Below are positions 28,882-38,462 of a stretch of DNA of 49,845 nucleotides, piece by piece. Every line of letters begins with the position of its first letter. Within the stretch, counting starts at the first letter, position 1. The stretch spans positions 1 to 49,845 of the forward strand of contig JACSDG010000015.1 of the NCBI GenBank assembly GCA_015660855.1, written 5' to 3'. The notes beneath the pieces are model-generated. The model saw only the letters and a list, made by a program, of their open reading frames with translations. It ran no database searches and was not told where the DNA came from. A program made the translations under genes and the position numbers. This DNA is from Magnetococcales bacterium. Lineage in GTDB: Bacteria > Pseudomonadota > Magnetococcia > Magnetococcales > UBA8363.

Positions 28882-30438
28882 TCAACCCAGTCGATTGATG
28901 GCGCGGCGGATGAACGGGGGGAGTTCCCCCGCCCTGAGGCCGGGGGCACCGCCGAGGGCCAGGGCTGCGGTTTCAGCGGCTTCGCCGTGGACGCGCACAC
29001 CGGCGCGGACGGCACTTTCCACGGGCCAGCCGCGTGCCAGCAACCCGGCGATGACGCCGGTGAGCACATCGCCACTGCCACCGGCGGAAAGGCCGGAATT
29101 GCCGCTGTCGTTGATCCAGATCCGGCCATCGGGGGCGGCAATGACGCTATCGGCCCCCTTGAGGACGACCCAACTGTGTAAATGGGTGGCCAATGTTTTG
29201 GCGGCAGCCATTCGGTTTTCCTGGATGGTGGCGACGGGCAGGCCCAGCAGTCGGGACATTTCTCCGGGATGGGGGGTGAGGACGGTGGCTGCGGTCCTGG
29301 TTTTGGGGAGAATATTTTTATGGTCGCGGGCCAGGGCGTTCAGGCCGTCGGCATCGATGACTGCGGGGATGTCGTGCCAATGGTTGAGGAGGCCGGTGAC
29401 GACGGCGGCGGTACCGTCACCCGCTCCCAGACCGGGGCCGATGGCCAGGGCGGAGGGGCGGATGGGGTGGTTGAGGAGGGCGGTGAGGGCTTTGGGGTCG
29501 ATGCAGGCGATACCATCATCGGGCAAGGGCAGGGTCATGGCTTCCAGCAGCTTGGAGGCCACGGCGGATTGAACGATGCCGGGGGTGGCGACGGTGACAA
29601 GTCCCGGGCCGACGCATTGTGCTCCCAGGGCGGTGAGGGCGGCGGCACCTTCTTTTCCCACCGAACCGGCGACGATGAAAAGATGGCCAAAGTGGCCTTT
29701 GTGGCTGTCGCGGGGGCGTTGGGGTATGCTGAGATCGTGGGTCAGGTTGCGGGCCACGGTGTGTTGGGGGATATCGAGGTAGGATGAGGGAATGCCAATG
29801 TCCACGCAGGTCAGTTGTCCGCAAAGCCCGGCCCCGGGATACAGGCGATGACCGATTTTTTCGGCGGCGAAGGTGACGGTCCAGGTGGCATGGATGGCGG
29901 TTCCCATGATTCGGCCATCGTCGGCGTTGATCCCGGAGGGAATGTCTATGGCCAGCACCGGTTTTTTTGCCTGATTGACCAGGTCGATGGCGGTGGCGAT
30001 GACGCCGGTGATCGGACGCATGAGTCCGGTTCCGAAGATGGCATCGACGATGATTCCGGAGTGGAGCAATCGGCTTTTAAAACCGTTGAGGTCTTCGGGT
30101 TGGACGATTTCGTGGATGGGTCCTCCCAGGCGGTGGTAGACCTGGTGGTTGATGGCGGCATCGCCTTTAAGGTTTTGGCCTTGGCCGAAAAGGATGACCT
30201 CGGTGGCGATGCCATCCTGCAACAGCCGGCGTGCCACCACAAAACCGTCGCCGCCGTTGTTGCCTGCGCCGGCCAGGATCAAAAGGCGTTGATTTTTTTC
30301 CTCGGCTAGGTGGTCTTTGAGGATTCTGACGGTTTCCTGGCCGGCGTTTTCCATGAGTACAACGCCGGGCAGCCCCAGTTCTTCGATGGTCCGCCGGTCG
30401 GCTTCCCGCATTTGGGTGCTTGTGAGTAGTTTTGCCAT
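28882..30438 (-). CDS. nnrED: Bifunctional NAD(P)H-hydrate repair enzyme
   Basis: Repairs hydrated NAD(P)H: an N-terminal epimerase (YjeF_N, about 1-215; MENAG, GAGNNGGDGFVVAR, IDIPSGINADDG) and a C-terminal ADP-dependent dehydratase (about 230-515; GLGAGDGTA, VLTPHPGEMSRLLG, SGNSGLSAGGSGDVLTGVIA). I start at ATG 30438 with GGAG five bases upstream, 518 residues. The longer reading to 30612 would cross the start of the divergent ABC gene. The aldo/keto reductase follows after four bases. Confidence 0.93.
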   Translation of the reverse strand: MAKLLTSTQMREADRRTIEELGLPGVVLMENAGQETVRILKDHLAEEKNQRLLILAGAGNNGGDGFVVARRLLQDGIATEVILFGQGQNLKGDAAINHQVYHRLGGPIHEIVQPEDLNGFKSRLLHSGIIVDAIFGTGLMRPITGVIATAIDLVNQAKKPVLAIDIPSGINADDGRIMGTAIHATWTVTFAAEKIGHRLYPGAGLCGQLTCVDIGIPSSYLDIPQHTVARNLTHDLSIPQRPRDSHKGHFGHLFIVAGSVGKEGAAALTALGAQCVGPGLVTVATPGIVQSAVASKLLEAMTLPLPDDGIACIDPKALTALLNHPIRPSALAIGPGLGAGDGTAAVVTGLLNHWHDIPAVIDADGLNALARDHKNILPKTRTAATVLTPHPGEMSRLLGLPVATIQENRMAAAKTLATHLHSWVVLKGADSVIAAPDGRIWINDSGNSGLSAGGSGDVLTGVIAGLLARGWPVESAVRAGVRVHGEAAETAALALGGAPGLRAGELPPFIRRAINRLG

Positions 30439-30574
30439 GATGACTCCATCCGGGTTGGTTGCCGTCGCACGACGACCGGGGGAAAAAACCCAAGGCGGCC
30501 ATTGATAAAATGATCGCATGCCACCAAGATACGGGTATTTTTTGTCTCTGCAACTCCAAAAAGACAGGTCTGCC

Positions 30575-31495
30575 ATGCAACCGACGATCATTTTTGCATC
30601 CAATCTGACCAAACGCTATGGGGAAAGGGTTGTGGTGGACGGCATCGACTTTGAGGTTCGCCAGGGGGAATGTTTTGGATTTTTAGGACCCAATGGGGCG
30701 GGCAAGAGTACCATTATGCGCATGATCATCGGTTTGACCCCGCGAGATGGGGGAAAGCTTTCGGTGTTGGGGCGCAATGTGGTCCCGGAGGATCCTGCCA
30801 TTGCGGCACAGTTGGGCATTGTCCCCCAGGAGAACAATTTGGACACCGACCTGGAGGTTGGCGAAAACCTGGAGGTTTATTGTCGCTATTTTGGGTTGAC
30901 GGCCAAGGTGCGGGAGGAAAGAATTGAGCAACTGTTGCAATTTGCCCAATTGAGCGACCGTCGCCACACCCCGGTGCATACACTTTCCGGCGGCATGATG
31001 CGGCGTCTGGTGATTGCCAGATCCCTGGTGGCGCAACCGAAAATGGTCATCCTGGACGAACCCACCACCGGACTGGATCCCCAGGCACGGCATCTGATCT
31101 GGCAGCGGTTGGCGAAGCTTAAGGAAAATGGCATCACCCTGCTTTTGACCACCCACTATATGGAAGAGGCGGCCCGTTTGTGTGACCGTCTGTTGATTCT
31201 TGATCAGGGTCGCATTCTTGACCAGGGGAGTCCGGAAACTCTCGTGCGTCGGCATGTGGAACCGGAGGTTTTGGAAGTTTGGGGGCGGGAAGGGGATCGG
31301 GGTTTGGCGGAGCTTGGAACCTTGGGGGGACGTTGGGAGCGGGTGGGTGATACCTTTTACGTTTACGGTTTTCAACTGGAATCGGTGCGGCAACGGGTGC
31401 TTGAGCGCGAAGGGTGTTCGTGTCTTCTGCGTCCGGCCAATCTTGAGGATGTGTTTTTGCGCTTGACGGGCCACGATCTGGGGGAGGGATCATGA
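30575..31495 (+). CDS. ABC-2 exporter ATP-binding protein (NodI/DrrA type)
   Basis: 306 residues from ATG 30575 (an ATG at 30518 would add 19 residues). Walker A GPNGAGKST, Q-loop VPQEN, signature LSGGM, Walker B VILDEPTTGLDP and switch His in LLTTHYMEE are all intact. The C-terminal part (about 225-300) is the accessory domain of NodI/DrrA-like ATPases. The gene overlaps the permease by four bases (ATGA), so the two form one exporter. The substrate is unknown; relatives export drugs, lipid-linked sugars or Nod factors. Confidence 0.93.
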   Translation: MQPTIIFASNLTKRYGERVVVDGIDFEVRQGECFGFLGPNGAGKSTIMRMIIGLTPRDGGKLSVLGRNVVPEDPAIAAQLGIVPQENNLDTDLEVGENLEVYCRYFGLTAKVREERIEQLLQFAQLSDRRHTPVHTLSGGMMRRLVIARSLVAQPKMVILDEPTTGLDPQARHLIWQRLAKLKENGITLLLTTHYMEEAARLCDRLLILDQGRILDQGSPETLVRRHVEPEVLEVWGREGDRGLAELGTLGGRWERVGDTFYVYGFQLESVRQRVLEREGCSCLLRPANLEDVFLRLTGHDLGEGS

Positions 31496-32271
31496 GGGTG
31501 ATTCGAGGGTTTATTCCTTCCAGGGGGTCTGTTCAGGTGTGGCGGCGACATTTTTTGGTTTGGAAAAAAAACGCCGTGGCCTCTCTGGCGGGAAGTTTGG
31601 GGGAACCCCTTTTGTATCTTTTGGGGTTGGGGTACGGTTTGGGTCGGTTTGTCGGGGCGATTGGCGACAAGAATTACATGGTCTATGTGGCCTCGGGCAT
31701 CTTGGCGGCCAACAGCATGAATTCCGCCACCTTTGAAGCCATTTATGGCGGTTTTACCCGCATGACGCGCCAGAACACCTTCCATGCCATGCTGGCTACC
31801 CCCCTGACCGTCGCCGATGTGGTGGCGGGAGAGATCGCCTGGGCTGCGACCCGCTCTTTGATTTCGGGGACCGCTATTTTTTTGGTCGGTTGGTCGTTGG
31901 GGGCTTTCTCCCTGGGGTCGGTGTTGGTGGCGTTGCCGGTGGTCGTCCTTGCGGGATTGGCTTTCGGGGCCATGGCGATGGTGGTGACCGCCATCTCTCC
32001 GAGCTATGATTTTTTTCTCTATTATTTCACCCTGGTGACGACGCCCATGTTTCTTTTTTGTGGGGTGTTTTATCCCGTGGCCTCTTTGCCGATTCTGGTC
32101 CAGGCTTTCGTTGCGGTGATGCCGCTGACCCATGTGGTGGCGTTGCTGCGTCCCGAGGCTTCCGGTTTTGTATTTGCGGAGGTTGGTGTGCATCTGGCGG
32201 TGATCGGTGTTTATGCCGTGGCCTCCTTCATCGCCGCTGTCGCTCTGGTACGTCGCAGGATCATCGTGTGA
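31492..32271 (+). CDS. ABC-2 type permease (NodJ-like)
   Basis: 259 residues with six hydrophobic segments starting near residue 35 (LAGSLGEPLLYLLGLGYGLG). It has the conserved MVYVASGILAANSMNSATFEAIYGGF and LATPLTVADVVAGEI found in the NodJ family, and a C-terminal VALVRRR. It is encoded with and translationally coupled to the ATPase, and presumably works as a dimer with it in the cytoplasmic membrane. Confidence 0.92.
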   Translation: MRVIRGFIPSRGSVQVWRRHFLVWKKNAVASLAGSLGEPLLYLLGLGYGLGRFVGAIGDKNYMVYVASGILAANSMNSATFEAIYGGFTRMTRQNTFHAMLATPLTVADVVAGEIAWAATRSLISGTAIFLVGWSLGAFSLGSVLVALPVVVLAGLAFGAMAMVVTAISPSYDFFLYYFTLVTTPMFLFCGVFYPVASLPILVQAFVAVMPLTHVVALLRPEASGFVFAEVGVHLAVIGVYAVASFIAAVALVRRRIIV

Positions 32272-32565
32272 AAGGGGGCGTATTCGGTCATCCGGTATTT
32301 TTTACTTTGGAAGGGGAAGATCGGGATTGTAAAACAGGTTGCGATGAGGTATGGTGAGTCGCATTTTTGGTGTGAGGGGATGATTGAAAAGATTAACAAA
32401 ACCAAGGATCAATCTTGCTTTTTAGGCAAGGGCGGGGAACCTTGGGAACGGTGCGCTTGAACTGGGTGAGTCTCTTCCTGTCCCCTGGTGGGAGGGCGGT
32501 GGTGTACGGTATCCCGCCTTGGGGCGCGTGTGTAACCTGTCTCGTATACTGGAAAAGGAACTGAA

Positions 32566-32961
32566 ATGGCCGAATTGTTTTCCGCAGGATGGATGAATCG
32601 TTTTCATGAAGAGTGGAACAAGGAAAAAGAGCTTTCCGACGCCTTGGCAGAGATCGATTTCAACTCGACCATCGCTTACGGTTTTGAGGGCGACGACAAA
32701 CCTGTCGGGGTGATTGTGGTGCAAAAAGGCAAAGTTGTAAAAAGTGGTGCTTACAGCGGGGAACCTGTCAATTGGGATCTGCGCGCCAGCAAGGCCAACT
32801 GGGAAAAGTGGATCGCCAAGGGGATTGGCATGATGGGGTTGGGGATGGCTTATACCTCGCGCAAGCTTAAGTTTAACGTGGGTGATTATGGTGCGATGAT
32901 CAAGGATCCGCGTATGGCCGGGCCTTTCATCAAATCTTTTTCTGTGATGGGTCGCGTCTGA
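32566..32961 (+). CDS. SCP2 sterol-binding-domain-like protein
   Basis: 131 residues, no signal peptide. The run VGVIVVQKGKVVKSGAYSGE followed by WDLRASKANWEKWI and a later KLKFNVGDYGAMIKD fits the SCP2/UbiJ-type lipid-binding fold, in which a beta sheet binds an acyl chain. AAGGA lies six bases before the ATG, and a TATACT -10-like sequence lies about 20 bp upstream. Proteins of this class in bacteria often bind ubiquinone precursors or fatty acids. The assignment is by general pattern, so moderate. Confidence 0.6.
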   Translation: MAELFSAGWMNRFHEEWNKEKELSDALAEIDFNSTIAYGFEGDDKPVGVIVVQKGKVVKSGAYSGEPVNWDLRASKANWEKWIAKGIGMMGLGMAYTSRKLKFNVGDYGAMIKDPRMAGPFIKSFSVMGRV

Positions 32962-33040
32962 AGCCGACTGGGTTACTTCCCCCCGTGATACGGTATGGCC
33001 GTTTGTTGTGTGTCATCCTGCTTTCGAGGTGGTTTGTTCC

Positions 33041-34261
33041 ATGAGGAAATTCATCACACTGGTGACTTTATTGTTGGCACTGGCGGTCTGGGTTGTGCGA
33101 CCGGACAGGCCGTGGGCGGCTGGTGACGGCCCCCCGGCCAATGCTCCAACCGGACGAGTTCCGGCTGGAAATCGGGTGATCACTGTGGAAGAAGCGGCCA
33201 TTGGGGCGACGACCACTCTGGGTGGGACGGTTGTACCGTACCGGGAGGTTTCATTTTCGGCGCAGATGCCGGGACGGGTGGAATACATTGCTGGCGTGGA
33301 GGGGGATTGGTTTAAAAAGGGGGTGGTTTTGGTAGCCCTGGACGAGGACGACCTATTGGCCAAGCACAAGTCGGCGCAGGCGGCCTTGGCGACGGCGAGT
33401 GCCAATTGGCGCAATGCACGGGTGCAGTATACCCGTCAGGTCTATTCGGGTTCGAGCATGGCCTCGGACAACATGGGGATGGACATGCCGCGCATGTTTG
33501 ACCGGGTGCTTACTCGGCCTATGTCCGACATGGTCGGGCTGGACAATCCCGAGCTGACCCGCAGGGCACAGATTTATGCCCAGGGAACCCAGATTGACCA
33601 GGCGCGTTATTCTCTGGCCCAGGCCCAGGCGGCACTTCAGGAACTGGAAGCCAAGTTGCGCGATACCCGTTCCATCGCGCCCTTTGCCGGGGTGATTGTC
33701 GCCAAACACATTGAGGTTGGCGATACGGTGCAGCCGGGGATGCCTCTCGTAAGTTTTGCCGATACCCGGCATCTTCAAATCAAGGTAGACGTTCCTGCCC
33801 GTCTCATGCCTGGCATCAAGAAGGGTATGTTGATTTCTGCGAGGCTTGATGTGGGCGGTGTCGAGGCGGAAGCCGAGGTGGCTCAGGTGTTTCCCATGGC
33901 CGATCCACAACGCCATACGGTGACCGTCAAGCTTGATTTGGCCAAGGGTTCGCCGGGGGGGCCGGGGATGTATGCCGAGGTGATGGTTCCCGACATTACC
34001 ACTCCTGTGCGCAACCTGCCGACCATTCCCAAGACCTCTGTGATTTGGCGAGGGTCTTTGCCGGCTGTTCTCGTTGCCACGGAGGGGAAGGAGCCGGAGT
34101 TGCGCATGATCAGGCTGGGTGGTTTTGTGGAGATGGATTCGGTTAGCGTGCTGTCGGGTCTCCAGGTCGGGGAAAAAATTTATGCCGAACCGCCTGCGGG
34201 CATGGTGGGTGGCTGGGATCCCCAGGGCAAGACGGAAGAAAAAACGGTGCCATCGTTTTGA
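33041..34261 (+). CDS. RND efflux periplasmic adaptor (HlyD/AcrA family)
   Basis: 406 residues from ATG 33041 (GAGGTGG seven bases upstream). N-terminal signal MRKFITLVTLLLALAVWVV with cleavage after AWA/AAG. Lipoyl-type halves (VVPYREVSFSAQMPGRVEYI and RSIAPFAGVIVAKHIEVGDTV) flank a helical hairpin (about 110-210); beta-barrel and membrane-proximal domains follow. It is placed just upstream of the RND pump, with about 400 bp of repeat DNA between. No TolC-type outer membrane gene is seen here. Confidence 0.9.
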   Translation: MRKFITLVTLLLALAVWVVRPDRPWAAGDGPPANAPTGRVPAGNRVITVEEAAIGATTTLGGTVVPYREVSFSAQMPGRVEYIAGVEGDWFKKGVVLVALDEDDLLAKHKSAQAALATASANWRNARVQYTRQVYSGSSMASDNMGMDMPRMFDRVLTRPMSDMVGLDNPELTRRAQIYAQGTQIDQARYSLAQAQAALQELEAKLRDTRSIAPFAGVIVAKHIEVGDTVQPGMPLVSFADTRHLQIKVDVPARLMPGIKKGMLISARLDVGGVEAEAEVAQVFPMADPQRHTVTVKLDLAKGSPGGPGMYAEVMVPDITTPVRNLPTIPKTSVIWRGSLPAVLVATEGKEPELRMIRLGGFVEMDSVSVLSGLQVGEKIYAEPPAGMVGGWDPQGKTEEKTVPSF

Positions 34262-34658
34262 GGTATCGGAAAATAAAGTTTGGCAAAAATTATTGCGGGG
34301 GTGGCCTAGGTTTTTGTTTCGGCCATGGGTTGCGCGTGGAGACAGGAAAACTATTAAAAAAAAAGAAGGGGTCTGGGGAATTCTTTCCCCAGGGTTTTGA
34401 CTTTAAACAAAAAAGCTTTCATGCCCCGTTTTTGACCTTTGCTTTTGACTTTGAACAAAAAGCTTGCTTTTGTGTTTAAACAAAAAGCTGCGTTGCAATG
34501 GGGGTTTGGGGGCGAGAGTACCCAAGGATTTATTTTTCGCCCGAAAGGCATAAAGTACCAAAAAATGAGCAGCAGCGATTTCTGGGCATCCATCCAATGT
34601 TTGGTCGGGGCGGTGGGGCCTACTCATACACCTTTAATTTCCGTTTGCGACAGGGACC
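34262..34658 (+). repeat. Composite, degraded copy of the G-rich repeat between RND adaptor and pump
   Basis: Starts right after the adaptor stop: TATCGGAAAATAAAGTTTGG, AATTATTGCGGGGGTGG, then diverges. A CTGGGGAATTCTTTCCCCAG hairpin (34372-34391) with GGTTTTGACTTT follows. Then come three copies of a (T)TTGA(C/A)TTT..AAACAAAAAGC stretch, and the usual right end (GGGGGCGAG..CCCAAGGATTT, CGCCCGAAAGGCATAAAG, ending about 34555). The rest is leader of the pump gene. Terminator-like structures inside a likely operon could reduce pump expression. Confidence 0.65.
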
Positions 34659-37600
34659 ATGACCAAAGCCTCCAAACCCAACGGTAGCACGCTGCCTCCA
34701 CCACCTGAAAAGATGGAGGGGCCTCACCATGACCTTGGCGTGGCCGGCAATATGGCCAAGGCCTTCATTCATTCTCCTCTTTCGCCTTTGTTTTTGTTTG
34801 CGTGTCTGGCCATGGGGATCATGGGTCTGTTGATGACCCCGCGACAGGAGGATCCGCAGATTTCGGTTCCCATGGTGGACATTTTTGTCCAATACCCTGG
34901 GGCTTCTTCGGAACAGGTTGCGACCCTGGTTACCGATCCCCTGGAACGGATCATGAGTGAAATCGCCGGGGTGAAGCATGTGTATTCTGCTTCCATGCGC
35001 GGGTCCGCCATGATCACGGTGGAATATGATGTGGGACAGGATCTGGAGGCCTCCCTGGTTAAACTCTACGACCGAATCCATTCCAATATGGATAAGGTTC
35101 CCCCTGGGGTGCAGCCTCCCCTGGTGAAGCCCAAGGCGGTGGATGATGTCCCCATTGTGACGTTGACGTTGTGGTCCGAGGATGTCAACGACAGTGCGTT
35201 GCGTGCCCTGACCCTGGATGTGTTGCAACAGATCAAGCAGGTTGAAAATACCAGTCAGGGGTTCATTGTTGGCGGTCGTGCCGAGCAGATCCGGGTGGAA
35301 ATTTTCCCCGAGCGGTTGTCGGGTTTTGGGTTGAGTCTGGATCAGATTGCCCAGACCATCAAGACGGCCAACAGCGAGCAGGGGATGGGTCACCTTGAGA
35401 GCGGAGACCAGGGTTTTACCCTTTATACCGGCTCTTTTCTCAAGAATGCCCAGGATGTCTCTCGCCTGATGGTGGGAACCCGGTTTAATTCGCCGGTCTA
35501 TGTTCGTGACGTGGCTCAGGTGTTTTCTGGACCGGAAGAGACCCGACAGGTGGTGACCTATACCACGGGTCCCGCCTACAAGGGGAATACGCCGCCAGCC
35601 AATGGGGTGCCGGCGGTTACGTTGGCCATTGCCAAGAAGAAAGGTTCCAACGGTGTGACGGTAGCCGATGGGGTGTTGACCAAGGTAGAGGAATTGAAGG
35701 GGCACCTCATCCCCAAGAATGTCCAGGTGTCGGTGACGCGCAACTATGGCGAGACGGCCAACGAAAAGGTTAACGAGCTGCTGTTCAAGCTGATGATCGC
35801 CACCATGGCGGTGACATTTTTGGTTTGGTATTCCCTGGGTTTCAAGCCGGCCATCGTGACTTTGGTGGTGATCCCTGTGGTGATTTTGATGACGGTGTTT
35901 GCCGCTTGGATCATGGGTTACACCATCGACCGTGTGTCGTTGTTTGCCTTGATTTTTTCCATTGGCATTTTGGTGGACGACGCCATTGTGGTGGTGGAAA
36001 ATATTTATCGACGCTGGTTATTGGAGGACAGGTGCTGTCACCTGATTTCCATCGATGCGGTACGGGAGGTGGGAAATCCCACGATTCTGGCCACGTTTAC
36101 CGTGATTGCCGCCCTTTTGCCCATGGGGTTTGTGCGTGGCATGATGGGGCCGTACATGTTGCCGATTCCGGCGTTGGGGTCGGTGGCCATGTTGTTTTCG
36201 CTGTTTGCCGCTTTTATTTTTACCCCGTGGCTGGCGCAACTTATCAAACCCAGCATGCGTTCGCTGCACATGCACTCGGAGAAAGAGCACCGGGGTGCTG
36301 AGCGGTTGGAGCGGTTTTATCGTTGGATTATTCCGGGCCTTTTGGATAGCCGGGTCAAGGGATTTGCCTTTTTGGGTCTTTTGGTGGCGGGATTTTTTGG
36401 GTCGATGCTTTTGTTTTACACCACCGATGTGACGGTGAAAATTCTCCCCCTGGACAACAAACCGGAATTCAACGTTGTCATCAACATGCCCGAGGGGACG
36501 GCGTTACCCAGGACGGTCAATGTGGCCAATCGCATGACCGAAATGCTCAAGGAAAAGATTCCGGAAGTTACCGCCTTGCAGACGTATGTTGGTACGGCAT
36601 CGCCGTTTAACTTTAACGGCATGGTGCGGCATTATTACATGCGGCGTAATTCCTGGGAGGCGGATATCCAGGTGCAACTGTTGCACAAAAAGCAGCGCGA
36701 GCGTACCAGCCATGATTTGGCGATTGCGGCCCGGGAGCTTTTGACTCCCTATGCCAAGCAGATGGGGGCGCGGGTCCAGGTGGTTGAGATGCCTCCGGGA
36801 CCGCCGGTGTTGCAGTCGGTGGTGGCGGAGGTGACGGGTCCGACGGCTACGGTTCGGCGGGAGGTGGCCGAGCATATGACACGGTTGTTCGAGAAGTCCG
36901 AGAGTATTGTGGATGTGGACAATTATATCCAGCAGCCTTTTGAATATTGGCGTTTCGAGGTGGATACCGAAAAGGCGGTGCGTCGGGGCATATCGGTGGA
37001 CGCCATCAACCGTAATCTGGCCATGGCCATGGGGGGGGCGCAGCTGGGGGATGTCAAGGGAGGGAGTATTTTGGAACCGACCTACATTGTCATCCAGGTG
37101 CCGTTGGAAATTCGCTCCAAGGTGTCGAGCATGAGCGATCTGCCCATTTCCACCCCGGAGGGGTCGGCGGTTCCGTTGGGGGAACTGGGTCGGTTCGTCA
37201 AGGATTTCCAGGATCATATCATTTACCACAAGGATTTGCGCCCGGTGGAGTTTGTCACTGGGGAGGTGACGGGACGTTTGGATGCACCGATCTACGGCAT
37301 GTCGGAGGTGCAGAAAATGCTGGACTCCTATACGACGCCTGATGGTGTGATCATGTCGGGGAATTATCTTGGGCCGCCGACGAGTTATGGTCAGTCCGGT
37401 TTTGAATGGACGGGTGAGTGGACTGTGACCTATGAAACGTTTCGCGACATGGGCATGGCTTTTGGAGCGGCGTTGATATTGATCTACATGTTGGTGGTCT
37501 GGGAGTTTGGCAATTTTATCCTGCCGGCCATTATCATGGCCCCCATTCCGTTGACATTGTTGGGGATCATTCCTGGCCATTGGTTGTTGAATGCCAAGTT

Positions 37601-38462
37601 TACCGCGACTTCGATGATTGGTTTTATCGCCCTGGCGGGGATCATTGTTCGCAACTCCATTTTGTTGGTGGACTTTGCCCAGCAGGAAATTCTTAGAGGG
37701 GTATCGGTACGCGATGCGGTCATATTGTCGTGCAAGGCGAGAACCCGTCCGATTTTGATCACAGCTTTTGCCCTTGTGGCGGGGTCCAGTGTGATTCTCG
37801 GCGACTTTATTTTTCAGGGGATGGCCATATCGCTGCTGTTTGGTGCCTTGGTTTCCACTCTTTTGACGTTGCTGGTGATTCCTTTGGGTTGCGTGACGGC
37901 GCAGGGTGGTTTCAAGCGTCCTGAGCCGGAAAGTTCTTCCGGATTGGGTGGTTTTGGTGCCAGCAGTCCTGCGTGTGATCCCGACTTGCCGGCTCCGGTG
38001 GAACTGGGTGGTGCGGACAGTGATTCCTATACCGCAGCCAAAAACGAGTTGCGCCGGGTGGTGGCCAGCAAGGATGTGTCGAGTGACGATATAGGTGGGG
38101 GGAAGGGGAGGTCGTCGAATCGTAGATCCCGGTCTGCCGCGCCGGTTTCGGTGAAGTCTGTGCCTGCCGAGGCTGTGGTTGAGGAAGCGGTCGTCCAGGT
38201 ACCCCAGGAGGTGGAGCCGGTGGTAGAGGTTTCGGTTCCGATGCCGGAGGCCAGGGATAGTGGAGCTTGGGTGGGTGAAGAACCTAGCGTGGAAAGTGTG
38301 GAAGTCAAGAATCAGGAAGGGAGTGACGATGCGCATGCTTCGCGGCAGTCGCAGGGGCGTGTCAAGGGGCAGGGGGCTTCTTCTGGCAATGCGGCGGGTG
38401 GTCGGCGCGGCATTCGCTTGAAGACAAAGGGCCAAGGTGAAGGGGCTGGCGAGGAATCGTGA
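34659..38462 (+). CDS. RND-family efflux pump with a long cytoplasmic C-terminal tail
   Basis: 1267 residues. The pump core (about 1-1080) shows the RND plan: a first helix near 45-60, the VDIFVQYPGASSEQVATLVTDPLE porter segment, and proton-relay Asp440-Asp441 in GILVDDAIVVVEN. In the second half, IIVRNSILLVDF carries Arg998 where AcrB has Lys940, as in other RND subfamilies. The last about 185 residues are an extra tail rich in Glu, Val, Ser and Gly, with basic patches (SSNRRSRS, GGRRGIRLKTKG), absent from standard pumps of about 1040 residues. Its stop overlaps the next gene's start by four bases. The substrate is unknown. Confidence 0.9.
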   Translation: MTKASKPNGSTLPPPPEKMEGPHHDLGVAGNMAKAFIHSPLSPLFLFACLAMGIMGLLMTPRQEDPQISVPMVDIFVQYPGASSEQVATLVTDPLERIMSEIAGVKHVYSASMRGSAMITVEYDVGQDLEASLVKLYDRIHSNMDKVPPGVQPPLVKPKAVDDVPIVTLTLWSEDVNDSALRALTLDVLQQIKQVENTSQGFIVGGRAEQIRVEIFPERLSGFGLSLDQIAQTIKTANSEQGMGHLESGDQGFTLYTGSFLKNAQDVSRLMVGTRFNSPVYVRDVAQVFSGPEETRQVVTYTTGPAYKGNTPPANGVPAVTLAIAKKKGSNGVTVADGVLTKVEELKGHLIPKNVQVSVTRNYGETANEKVNELLFKLMIATMAVTFLVWYSLGFKPAIVTLVVIPVVILMTVFAAWIMGYTIDRVSLFALIFSIGILVDDAIVVVENIYRRWLLEDRCCHLISIDAVREVGNPTILATFTVIAALLPMGFVRGMMGPYMLPIPALGSVAMLFSLFAAFIFTPWLAQLIKPSMRSLHMHSEKEHRGAERLERFYRWIIPGLLDSRVKGFAFLGLLVAGFFGSMLLFYTTDVTVKILPLDNKPEFNVVINMPEGTALPRTVNVANRMTEMLKEKIPEVTALQTYVGTASPFNFNGMVRHYYMRRNSWEADIQVQLLHKKQRERTSHDLAIAARELLTPYAKQMGARVQVVEMPPGPPVLQSVVAEVTGPTATVRREVAEHMTRLFEKSESIVDVDNYIQQPFEYWRFEVDTEKAVRRGISVDAINRNLAMAMGGAQLGDVKGGSILEPTYIVIQVPLEIRSKVSSMSDLPISTPEGSAVPLGELGRFVKDFQDHIIYHKDLRPVEFVTGEVTGRLDAPIYGMSEVQKMLDSYTTPDGVIMSGNYLGPPTSYGQSGFEWTGEWTVTYETFRDMGMAFGAALILIYMLVVWEFGNFILPAIIMAPIPLTLLGIIPGHWLLNAKFTATSMIGFIALAGIIVRNSILLVDFAQQEILRGVSVRDAVILSCKARTRPILITAFALVAGSSVILGDFIFQGMAISLLFGALVSTLLTLLVIPLGCVTAQGGFKRPEPESSSGLGGFGASSPACDPDLPAPVELGGADSDSYTAAKNELRRVVASKDVSSDDIGGGKGRSSNRRSRSAAPVSVKSVPAEAVVEEAVVQVPQEVEPVVEVSVPMPEARDSGAWVGEEPSVESVEVKNQEGSDDAHASRQSQGRVKGQGASSGNAAGGRRGIRLKTKGQGEGAGEES

